From assembly GCA_009192285.1 (NCBI GenBank), contig CM018607.1:124001-188000 (forward strand): DNA of 64,000 nt, written 5' to 3'. The translations under genes were made by a program, and so were the position numbers. Below the pieces are notes generated by a model that was not told the origin of the DNA, ran no database searches, and saw only the letters and a program-made list of their open reading frames with translations. The DNA comes from Morchella semilibera (taxonomy: Eukaryota; Ascomycota; Pezizomycetes; Pezizales; Morchellaceae). Of this stretch, positions 1-10,065 are shown piece by piece. Position 1 is the first letter of the stretch. Each line of letters begins with the position of its first letter.

Positions 1-58
1 AGACGCTGCTTCGCCATCCATCACCGACGCCTCCACTCAGACTATGCCACCGCTACCA

Positions 59-76
59 CCCCCCCCCCCCCCCCCC
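59..76 (+). repeat. Poly-C tract
   Basis: An uninterrupted run of about 18 C. Similar C or G runs of 10 or more occur near 1531, 3726, 12352, 16673, 18504, 32719, 57737, 59597, 61284 and 61392. Confidence 0.9.
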
Positions 77-1578
77 AAAGCACCAATGGGTTGACATCTA
101 CCTCTCCTCCACGCCGTCAACTCCTGGGACGTCCTCGACTATCTCCGCCGCTTTCGCGACGCGGGCCTGTTGACAAGCTCACCCACTCTCCGACGAAGGC
201 TCTTCCTGCGCCCGCAAAACCCGGACGGTGGCGTGACCAACGAGGAGGGAAAGGCTACAGAGCTGTAGAGTGACGATCTACTGACCCCACAGGGTCCCAA
301 AGTGCCCGCGCCCGCGGGTGGTACGGTTCCGCCTCCTGCTCCACCCCGGTGTTGACCATCACCTCCAACGCCACCTGTTCCATAAACTTCACGCACCACC
401 CACAAACGTCGCTCTATCCCCACCACGCGCAAAAAACAAACAAAACGAAAAGGACTGCTGCCTAGTGTTGGGCAGGAGCCTCGAATTCTTCTCACAATTC
501 CAAGCCATCTCGGGCAGGTAGCGGAAAAGCTCGAGCTAGATCTCGAGCTTTTTGGACTATTAGCAGCGGGATAATGCCGATGGCAGGATAGGAGAGCATA
601 GTGGGTTTGAATCGTCTGAGTTCCCCCTGAGAAAGGTAATATATACAGTGATAACTATTTCAAGCTATATCCATGAGCTCGGGCCTAGGCTCGAGCCGAG
701 CTCGAACATTCTAAGCCTTCCCCCTCCAGGCCAACTCGAGCTCTAGGTCGGACTCGTCTCGAACAGGCTCGTGCCCAACCCCATCACTGCCCCGCACGCA
801 CCTAGCCTCCTCAATGACTCCATAGCCTCCTATGTCTCGCTCCACAATCTGCAAAAATAGCGCCTCCGAGCGGGAAGAACTACAACGACATCCTCCACGC
901 GCACTTCTACAACAAGCAGACAGAGTGCCCAGCACACTCGGGGGTGGCAGACCCCCGCGTCAGATTCCTGCTTGACGATGCGGACTGTGACTAAATCGAC
1001 CTCTTGGCTAATGAATGAGAACAGAAGTGACTCCTATAGGCTACCTGCAGAGAGAAACAATCGTGCAGAAGAGACTCCTACCCGTGTTAATTAATTGGTG
1101 CGAAGCCTAAAACTGCAAAGTTAGTTTGAACGTGAGAATACATTACTGAAGCCGGTAACTGCTGCTAGATAGTATAGGGATGTAATGTTCCTCTATATCG
1201 ATTGAGGTATTGAATGACATACGTTATATATTTAACTCATTGTCCTACTACGTGCACTTATACCATCATTTTCATATCGCCTGAAGTTTGATACTGCGCC
1301 TAAAGCAAAAAAAGCCTTGCCCCGCAGCCTTACCCCCCGGGTTAAATGATTCTTGGCAATACATGTAGGCAGGCGGCTCTTGGCACTTCTAGCGACTTTT
1401 CTTGCAGTAACATCTGCGATAGTACCCTTTAAAATCTAGTATTTCAATAAAACAGAACTACATACGTCTTTAAGGTATTAAATTCAAGCCTCTGTCGTTT
1501 CGAGCGTTACCTCCGAGAACAGCCCGAGCGCCCCCCCCCCCCCCCACAACTGCACTCGGCGAACATACCCCTAGATTT

Positions 1579-1682
1579 TACCCCTTAGGCTGGCAAAAGA
1601 TTCCGACCCCATTGATATTTATGTGGCTTTACTACATGTACTTATTAAATAATAGATCTCCTACGCAACTCTGATTATTACC
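1579..1682 (+). mobile_element. Decayed copy of the TGCTGACCCC MITE family
   Basis: The segment begins CCCCTTAGGCTGGCAAAAG and continues with a GTGGC..TACTA..TTAT.AAATAATAGATCT core. Both are shared, in the same order, with the elements at 14771-14931, 21063-21210 and 34731-34916. The right inverted repeat is not recognisable, so this copy is truncated or mutated. Confidence 0.5.
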
Positions 1683-4600
1683 GCTCACAGTGTGTGGCGA
1701 ATTCAACATTGGTCTCAACCCCGTTGGCCAGAACCCCGTACTCGCCAAGACGTTGTGAACGGCTGTAGTTAATGTATTATAGTAAGTCTCCACCGATTAG
1801 AGGTAAGCACTATCGTAACTACCTAATACGGTATTAACGCTGTGTACGATGCTTACACAGGCGGTGGTGACCCCCCGCCACCAGAATGATCACGAGATAT
1901 CACTCGACTTTGAGATCTATGGCTCGAGATTTTTTTTTTTGTTTACTTCATTAAATCTATGGCTCGAGAAGCTATGAAGGGTAGGTGTGTAATCGGCGTT
2001 TGCAGCGAACCAATCTACAAAATTTTGGAGATCTATTCCCATTATTGTACTAGTGCCTATCCTAGCGGTGGAACTTTCTTTAATTCCCATACAAAAAAGG
2101 TTCCTTCTCGCTCCATACTATGACCGGAGCGCGCCGATCGGGTGGAAAGAGGGGGTGTCCGAATAAAGATGAAGGTCTAGACGTCGACACCCTCCGGTCG
2201 CTGGCACAAAAGCACAAAACTGCCAGAGCAGTTGGCTATCGCACACACAGAATCGTGAGTTTTCCCATTTCTCCTTACGCTTGTATGTTGTATCTAGGCA
2301 CCAAAAGGAGTCTATATGCCAACTATATGCCTTGTAAATGGCGTCCAAAGATGTCTTTTTACTACTTTTCCCTACTCCTTCAAACCGCTATGATGAATTA
2401 TAGGGTAGATCACAGATTCTTAACACTACCAGGAGGCTATTGCTCCATCACTACATAGCTGTAAGGGGGTAACTCACCAAGACATAGCATGTACTCGCCC
2501 GGTATTTAAGGGCCTGCTCGGATACGTTGTGGTTTTGGTACTATGGTATTTTTGGCTGCATAGTATTTTGCCCCCCAAGAAATACTAGTAAGGATATAAA
2601 GTCTTGGTATCTGTGAGGATCTACCTTTAGCTATTAAAACCCACCCGTTCATACTACGCTTATCGATACTATCCTCTGATTAGTACTATTACTTATTAAT
2701 GCGTTTAGGGCTTTTTGATGCTACTAATCCGCCTAAGTAATTATGCCCACTAAAGGTGGTGTTCTTATCGGGATGGGTGTGTCCGCCGCACCCAAGTAAT
2801 GTGAAGACGAATAGGCTGATAATGATGGAGGAGAGGGAGTCTCAGTCCTCCCTCCTCGCCTAAGTACACTAATGGATAATGGACAAGTAAAGACATTTCA
2901 CACTTTTCATGACTGGCTTCTTATAATTAGATAATACCTAACCCTTAGTAATTGTGGTGATCATGACATAGATTACCACATAATGTTTGCCGACTGTAGA
3001 CGCGATCGTTACAATTTAATTAGGCATGATGAATATTGTGGTAGGGTGTGGGAAAGAAAGGTCTTGTTTGCAACAGTCTAGGGGTATATATAGTATTTTC
3101 ACAGGGACAGCCTACCGAGCACAGTATCCCTCATACTATCGTATTTCTGGCGCCCATCCGAACAGGCCCATGCAAAGTCTGTTGGTATTTCATCCAACCC
3201 TCTCCCGGTTCATATCTCGGGGCCTGAATTGTGGTATCGGGGTCGAGGTAGACCTTGCTTAGAATGGCTCACATACTGGCCAAAACAGCTATATACAAAA
3301 ATAGGTAAAGCCCATCGCTAGTACTCAACGTCTAAGATCAGCCCCATTGTCCCCTAATTGGCCACCATATAATGTGTCCTCATTTGATACAGTCGCATCT
3401 CGCTAGATGGCAGAACTCGAATATGTGCACCTCTTTTAACGATGATGAATTCCCGGTCTAGTCCTAATGGATACCCGCAAAATTACCTTATACGCCACTT
3501 CAGGTGGACGCTACTTTCTGTGATTTTTTGTATCTAGTTTTACCTGCTCCGCTAACTTACTTTTCTTTTCATTTTTTCTTCTTTCTTTTCCTAGTTATAA
3601 ACCCGAATCTCTAGATACTCTCTTCAACCTTCTCTATCCTTCATTGCGGCAGTTGAACAATCTTCCTCATCAGCATCCATTTTTATCCGCAATTCACCTT
3701 GTCATATACTACCGTGGAGAGAGCCCCCCCCCCCCCCAAATCTTGTGAGCATTCCCGTACCACAGCCCCCGACGAGCGCCGATCGCTAGGGTCATCTATT
3801 TGCAAGACCCCCAGAGAGCTCCCCCCGCGCCTCGTGCCCCCACCGCCTATCTCGGGGCGGCACCGGACTAGGGCGCCCCGGCAACTCGCTAATTCCAAGG
3901 TCCTGCTGTAGACGTGGTCGCCTTGAGAATTACCGTTTATAGGAAAGAGGGCTGTCTGAGCCTACCGTCCGGCCCACCACAGCACTCAGCTCGATAATGG
4001 CACAGACGAGCAGTCTGTTGAGGCTTCGCCTTGTTTGTTGCGTCCACCCGGCGAACCCGCCAGCCACCAGGCGGTAGAGCAGCGTTGAAACTCCTGATTT
4101 CGGCAGGTGGGGGGTGAGGTTGCGTTAAAGAGGCAGGCGCTGGGGTGAAGACCCTCTAGCTACGACGGCGGGGTAGCCTTGCGGTATCTAGCTGTGCAAG
4201 GAGGTGCCTCTGGACGCCGGAGCCGACGTACATGCACGCGCCCGACAGCGACTAGAGAACACCGCTGCAGTGCTAAGTAACGGTGGCGTAAAAACATCAG
4301 GTCTCTGGCATGCGGGATGAACCTGGAAATGTAAAGGCCGAGGGCACCGAGCATCCGGGTCCGCTTGAGAATCAAAATTGGAAGATGAGCTCTTATTCCA
4401 GTTTAATAGATTTACGACGTATTTTTGTGAAAGGTATTGACATTTGAATGAAATAAGATGTTGATCTCCCAGGCAGTTGTGAAGGGCTGTCACTGCTAGT
4501 TATTGGCACGAGACATGACGAGAGGCTTGGACAGGTCTTGTCTCGACTTGTACTTTCTCACTCTGGTCTTAAAAGTCTCGAGACTTTATGGCCGCGTGAC

Positions 4601-6859
4601 CTTGATGCCAGGAAAGGCGGGAGGAGACAGTCAGAACTGTATTTCCTAACCCCGACCCTAGCTTAGGAGTTTATGATATTGAATTCTATGTGTAGCTACT
4701 AACTGGGCTCTACCCAGTTGAGAAGTGGGTTAGGGTTACTTTATCACCGAACCGCAAAACCGCCCGTGGGCCACAGGCCAGCCCGCAGTACCATCGAATG
4801 GAAGAAAGGCGCAATGGGGCGAGAAAACCTTTGTACCCATCAGAGCAATTACATACTATGCTTCTCAAATACCCGTTAAATGCGCGTCTCGTTGTGATTA
4901 GGTTGTGCATCAACGTGCGCATGCTGCGCGTTCTGCAAGTGGTTAGACGATGAAGCGCGGATCATACGAGAATATTAACATCAGCTATACTTGGTTGGAT
5001 AAGTTTGGCTCACATCTAGGGGGTAGGTCGGGATCGGGCATCGATCACTCGTTGCTTGCAGGTCCTCCACGAGATCTCACTCGATTCACGGATTGTCACC
5101 CGGTCATGATCCGTCACTCGGGAATCATACGTCACTCAGTGCTCAAATAAGAACTATTACTTTTTTTTGTTCTCATTTTGCTCTTGGCAATTATCTCCAG
5201 CTGGCCGCCGTGGCTGTGTACGCGCAGGAGATTATATATATTCTTGTGTAGGTGATATTCGGTGACGCCATACCAAAGACTGCTAACCCCAACCCGAGCG
5301 ATCAACGTTGACTGGGCGACCTCGCACGTGTATCAAGCACCCCTCATGGCCGCAGTACGAACCACAGGAAATATTAAAGACGCATCTACCCTGTATAAGT
5401 GAGTGGCCACTCCACCCCTCAATCAAAATACCATGATAACTTACACAGCAGTTCAGCAAGATATCATCTAGCCGACTGCCTGTCGCAGTGGCGAGTTACG
5501 TAGCTTCGCTTGACCTGAGAATGTTATTTCTAGTTCTGGCTTTGGGAAGACGAGGCGATGCCAGATAGTCTTGCCTCTCTTCATAATATCTAGGTGTAGG
5601 TTTTGCGATTTTTAATATATAAGAGTTAGCCCTACTAGGCCCCGAGACCTGTGGGCCTTGGCCCAATTCACCTTGAATATCCTCGCAGTGGGAGGATCGT
5701 GCAGATTAGCCTAGTAATATAGTGATTATCCAATCTGTTGGTAAAGATGAAAGAAAATGACATCCCGTGAAAAAGGAAATCCAGGTATTCGAAATGTTCT
5801 AGATTAGGGCGTATTGGCCAACAACCTCTGAGTCTAAATATTTAGTTCTTGGCGACTGGTTTTTGGTGTGGATAGCCCGCCAAGAGCTCAGAATTTGGAC
5901 TCAAAGTTTGGGAGTGTGAGTGTGGCCAACACGCTCTATTGTCTCGGGATCTTGTTTATTTCATACCATCTCGGGATCTTACTTATTCGATTTTATACAC
6001 CTTCGTCATTTCCTGTCCCATGCCCATAGGTAGTAGTTCATACCCGAGTTGGCAAACTCAATTTTGAACCCCCAAGCCCATTAGAGGCAACAAACGAGTG
6101 ACCTCTCATGACGCACCCCCGAACACGCTTGGGGTGCGACTATATCATTATTCCTTCAGTAATACATTATCGTCGTGTCTGATGGTTTATATTAGCTGGT
6201 TCTCACTAATAGCACATTAGGATATAGGTTTTGTGGGCTCGTGCTATACTGTAATGATACACTCGGATCGTAAATAGAGTACATTGCACTGGAGCAACGA
6301 TTGGGAATATGTAACCCCTGGGTTTGCTTGCAATAGGTGGTATCTAGTATAGTGGAAAAAGGAGGCTCTCCGTCACGAGTCCTAACGAGTACGGTAATGG
6401 CCAAACAAACACATGATAGCGCGTTCAGGTGGCTCCTGAGCGGCCGTGGCTGGTAATAAATTCCCCAGTCTTTCTTATATATATACACCTGCAGTCGATT
6501 AATCCCTTGCTATAAGAACACAGGTTTTCCCTAATACAACAACGTATATATTAATATCTATCTTCCACATATGTATATACAGAGCTCACCGCCGCGAAAG
6601 TATCTGACGGCTAGCCTACCAGCTACATTACAGATCACACGAGGCACGCTTTCTACTCTACCAAGCGCTCCACAGTACGCCTGAATAACCTATAACACTG
6701 GAGAGTATCGGATAATACCAGTGAGTCTTGGGGATCGTGTGTGAACATCCAGAAATTCCATGGTCCATCATTCATCAATTGAGAAAAGCTAATGATAAAT
6801 CATGAACATAAACTAAAGATAACTAAGCTAGAAACCAATCAAGTAGCATTAACAGAAGG

Positions 6860-7279
6860 TCAAGAATCGTTGCGTCCCACCATCAGCCCCAACTGCTGTA
6901 TAGAACGTAAAAACCCGGTAACACCACTACTACCCGACAACTCCCCAAACCCGCCAAACCACTGCATCCCCAACTGCATCATCACATCCTCCGACACTTT
7001 CAGCATTGTTACATAGATAATCCTGGCTGCTACCCACGTCAGGGGCGTGTACGCCTTCCACGACATGTCTTTCTCCCAGGGTATCGTCTGTAGAGTCACT
7101 CCCTCGACGACTTGGTAGTTTTGCGCATCGTCCATTCCGAGGTCTAGTTTGGCGCCGCCCACCTCGTACCCAAGTACGCGGAAAGCCCGGTTAGCTATTG
7201 CAAAGACCGCGATGCATATTTGCTCGAGCATGAGGCCGGGAGTTCTAATATCTGTAGCCGACGAAACCAACACCTCCAT
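6860..7279 (-). CDS. Unrecognised protein, possible terminal exon
   Basis: A reading frame of normal amino-acid composition, in contrast to its neighbours. I use the first in-frame ATG (7279), giving about 139 residues; the frame is open further upstream to about 7402 without an ATG, so an upstream exon is possible. Visible segments include a hydrophobic stretch (ICIAVFAIANRAFRVLGYEV) and an aromatic stretch (IPWEKDMSWKAYTPLTWVAA) before a Met-rich region and a short basic end. I recognise no domain and see no signal peptide at the chosen start. It stands alone, with decayed DNA on one side and MITEs on the other. It could be a real orphan gene or the surviving 3' exon of a relic. Confidence 0.4.
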   Translation of the reverse strand: MEVLVSSATDIRTPGLMLEQICIAVFAIANRAFRVLGYEVGGAKLDLGMDDAQNYQVVEGVTLQTIPWEKDMSWKAYTPLTWVAARIIYVTMLKVSEDVMMQLGMQWFGGFGELSGSSGVTGFLRSIQQLGLMVGRNDS

Positions 7280-7634
7280 GGACTGTCGTAGCACGTGTTC
7301 CGGTACCAGCACATTGCAATACAGGAAGACGGGCTCTGTCGGAGAAGGAGGTGTTGTTGGTGGGGTCTGAGGTATTGGTAGTGAGGTTGGACATGATAAC
7401 AACCAGAAATTATGTAACTCGAGGGGTTTGGTTCGGAGAAGGATTTTTGTGTCAATGTATCCGCAAGGGAGGATGATCCTAGGATAAAGTGTCGGCGATC
7501 GAAGCTATGGAGAACAGTAGATCATACCATGAATTGAATGCAGACCGGCGGTAGTGGTTTAATCCTTCAGTCCACCAGTGCTGACCCCCACCCCCCCTAT
7601 AATAGATGAGTTAAGCTTACGTCATCTATTTGAT

Positions 7635-7810
7635 ACCGCAGAATCTCAGGAATAGCAAATTGAACTGGACTGGAATATTAGACTTCAGATGGGTCAAATG
7701 CCTGTTGAGCCTCAATCAGACAAAAACCAAAGCGTAACCTTTAGTTGCCTTTACCAATAGGTAAGTGGTATTCCAGCCTAGTCCGATGTGTTATTCCTGA
7801 GATTCTACAT
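7635..7810 (+). mobile_element. MITE family B, copy 1 (176 bp)
   Basis: The left end reads ACCGCAGAATCTCAGGAATA and the right end is its imperfect reverse complement, ATTCCTGAGATTCTACAT. The inverted repeat continues inward for about 40 bp through the phrase ACTGGACTGGAAT. The reverse complement of this unit recurs at 9318-9493 with the same length. It has no coding capacity. Confidence 0.8.
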
Positions 7811-7833
7811 CACAGACTTGCAGCCAAGATGTA

Positions 7834-7970
7834 CATCAGCAAGACTTCATTTGTCTCCTGATGTCTCCTGAGCCTCAGGAGACTGAAAAAATATCCATTG
7901 GTCTCAGGAGACTCTCAGGAGACTTGGGAGACTGTTGGGAGACTGCAGTCACAAGTTGAGTTTGCTGATG
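7834..7970 (+). mobile_element. MITE family A, copy 1 (137 bp)
   Basis: Begins CATCAGCAAGACTTC and ends GAGTTTGCTGATG, giving a 9-bp perfect terminal inverted repeat CATCAGCAA. It is flanked by TA on both sides (7832-7833 and 7971-7972), a likely target duplication. The interior is a palindrome-rich string of GTCTCC and GGAGAC words. Copies of identical length lie at 47277-47413 and 56346-56482. It is non-coding, so it must depend on a transposase encoded elsewhere. Confidence 0.9.
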
Positions 7971-8363
7971 TAGTTTTCAGCCATAACATGGCTGGAATCC
8001 AAGGCTCTTATTGGTCAACAAGCAGCCGGAGTGGCTACGATTGTCCCAGCTGAGATACCGGCATGTCACCTTTAAGACGCGCCGCACATACTTAGAAGCT
8101 GGTGTTTGTAGCTGCATGATGCTCGGCGCGGCCGATGAGGTAGGCTGAGACAAAATGCGAAATTCCTGCTTAATGGTCTAGTTGTATCTTTTCTTTTCTT
8201 CTACTAATAGTGTCGCTGCTTAAATAGCCCTAACCCTGCTCTAGCATCTTACTCCCTCTCAAGGTAGATACGGTAAAATCTATTTGAAACCTGCTGTGAA
8301 TTTGAGAAAATCATAGGAGCGCTCACAATATAGACTCTTGCCGCGGAATAAATTCTTTTGTAT

Positions 8364-8511
8364 AGACGACTTCCCTGGCCACCTGGACACCCCCCCCAAC
8401 TAGGACAGTTAATGTAGGAAAAACAGTTCAAGTGGCGTTTATACCTCTTCTCTACCGATCTTCATCGGCTGTCCGAGTTGGGGGGTGTCTGGGTGGCTAG
8501 GGAAGTCGTCT
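8364..8511 (+). mobile_element. Inverted-repeat element (148 bp)
   Basis: Two arms of about 43 bp are near-perfect inverted copies. The left arm starts AGACGACTTCCCTGGCCACC and the right arm ends GGTGGCTAGGGAAGTCGTCT. A central spacer of about 60 bp separates them. A foldback or MITE structure is the simplest reading; no second copy was noticed in the window. Confidence 0.75.
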
Positions 8512-8621
8512 GTTATCAATACAGAAGGAAATTTTAGTAGTAGTTCTTATCTTTGGAAAAGCAGTAATGACATAGCCTAGAGCTGGTCTAGACCTTGCTA
8601 CAATTATTACTTACAAGAAGG

Positions 8622-8708
8622 GTATATTAGGCCCTTTGGGCAAGAGACTCCAGAGTCTCTCTCTATTTGTGTGATTGGTGGATGGGAGGGTAGGCACCGA
8701 TCAGGTTA
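8622..8708 (+). mobile_element. Truncated copy of the element at 15186-15307
   Basis: Shares TAGGCCCTTTGGGCAAGAGA at the start and the internal phrase GATGGGAGGGTAGGCACC with the element at 15186-15307, but lacks its right inverted repeat. Confidence 0.55.
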
Positions 8709-8788
8709 TATCCTGGGCGTATGGTACGGTTCACGAAATCTCTCCCATGCATGAACGTTCAAAAAGCTGTGGAATAAGCCAGGGTAGT

Positions 8789-8903
8789 CTGTTGCAACGA
8801 ACTATCGGTAGGGTACAGGACTATCGCCTGGCTGGTCGCGAATTTGACAATTTGATCTTCCCATGCGATAGTCCTGTACCCTATCGATAGTCCGCTGCAA
8901 TAG
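8789..8903 (+). mobile_element. Inverted-repeat element (115 bp)
   Basis: The arms are about 42 bp with only a few mismatches: GGTAGGGTACAGGACTATCG on the left is matched by CGATAGTCCTGTACCCTATC on the right. The short central spacer means the transcript or single strand would fold into a long hairpin. Non-coding. Confidence 0.8.
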
Positions 8904-9317
8904 GCCATTTTTACACACTACACCAACCCTGCCTTAATCCACAGGTTTTCACAAGTGACTGTAAATTATGTCCGGGTAAGCTGTCTGCTGCATTACCAGT
9001 CTTGGAATTACTTGTGAAATGCTATAAACTCCGCTGAATGCTACTTTATTTTAGTCAATCACTCCCTAAAAAGGCAACGCTAATGCATGAGAGAGATTTC
9101 GTGAACTGTCTCATACGCCTAGGACATAGGGAAAGGCCTTTAGGGCCTTTTGCGCAACGGGCCTGTTTTCCCTGGCTCGAGATAGTAGCTCCAACAAGGA
9201 GCACTACATTCTAGAGATAAGGAAACCTCCACGTAGCGTTTGCGGTGGTATGTCCTGGACGTATAGGACATTGGAAAATCTCTCTCATGCATAAACCTGA
9301 AAGCTTTATGGTACATT

Positions 9318-9493
9318 ACCGCAGAACCTCGGGAATAACGAATCGCACTGGGCTGGAATCCCACTTACCTATTGACCAAGACGACTAAAAGTTACGCTTT
9401 GGCTTTGTCTGATTGAGGATCAACAGGCATTTGACCAATACGAAGCCTAATATTCCAGTCCAGTTCGATTTGTTATTCCTGAGATTCTGCGGT
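9318..9493 (-). mobile_element. MITE family B, copy 2 (176 bp, inverted)
   Basis: The reverse complement of 7635-7810, with the same length and shared inverted termini ACCGCAGAA...TTCTGCGGT. The two copies differ by scattered substitutions, so the family is not newly active. Confidence 0.8.
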
Positions 9494-9708
9494 CGTAGTA
9501 TTCTAAGGACTGCAGCCGCCAAACTTCAGGCGTTAATGCATGAGAGGGATTTTCCACCTCATTCGTCCAAGGGATAGACTAATCCAAATTGCCACCTAAC
9601 TCGTACTAACTGTACTACAAACTCTGCCGCCAGCACCCCCGAACTGTAATAACTATTAAATAAAGGCCGTATTACCACTAGATCAGCTTAGTTCTAGCTT
9701 CAAGATCT

Positions 9709-9825
9709 TGTACAGTGGTAGATAATAAGTGATGAAACACAGTAATCCTTGTTTTGGTAAAACGCCACCAACATTTGATGTTTGTACCTCAGGGCGTTCC
9801 ATCACTTATTACCTGCCTCTGTACA
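9709..9825 (+). mobile_element. Inverted-repeat element (117 bp)
   Basis: The left arm TGTACAGTGGTAGATAATAA and the right arm TTATTACCTGCCTCTGTACA are imperfect inverted copies, extending inward through GTGATG/CATCAC to about 30 bp. It abuts another hairpin element that starts at 9831. Confidence 0.75.
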
Positions 9826-9830
9826 TAAGT

Positions 9831-9919
9831 ACTACGGGTGTAGGGGTAAGTCTATAATCTACAGTAGTTGTGTTTGCAACAGCAGTAGGTATCTACAGAC
9901 CTACCCCTACACCCGTAGT
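9831..9919 (+). mobile_element. Inverted-repeat element (89 bp)
   Basis: Arms of about 23 bp: ACTACGGGTGTAGGGGTAAG on the left and TACCCCTACACCCGTAGT on the right. It sits 5 bp from the preceding element, so this is a tandem nest of independent foldback units. Confidence 0.75.
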
Positions 9920-10065
9920 TCAGGTTGTGACCAAAAAATGAAATCGGTAGAGCGTACGTTGCAACAGTAACACACGCCGACGATGAGTTCCACTCCCGCA
10001 CGCAACGGGCCTGATATCTTAATATTAGGTGGTTAATGTATTGAATTTTTCTCAGGCTTTATGTC

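Larger units (their letters stand above)
1..6859. other. Gene-poor decayed DNA
   Basis: No reading frame here has convincing protein character. ORFs are short, mutually overlapping and low in complexity. The stretch contains homopolymer C tracts (59-76 and about 1531-1547), a decayed MITE copy at 1579-1682, and a segment at about 3459-3600 sharing the phrase GGATACCCGCAAAATTACC with 44093-44111, so it is a diverged dispersed repeat. One ORF at 3699-3911 is interrupted-looking and proline-rich. I see nothing else that I can support. Confidence 0.6.
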
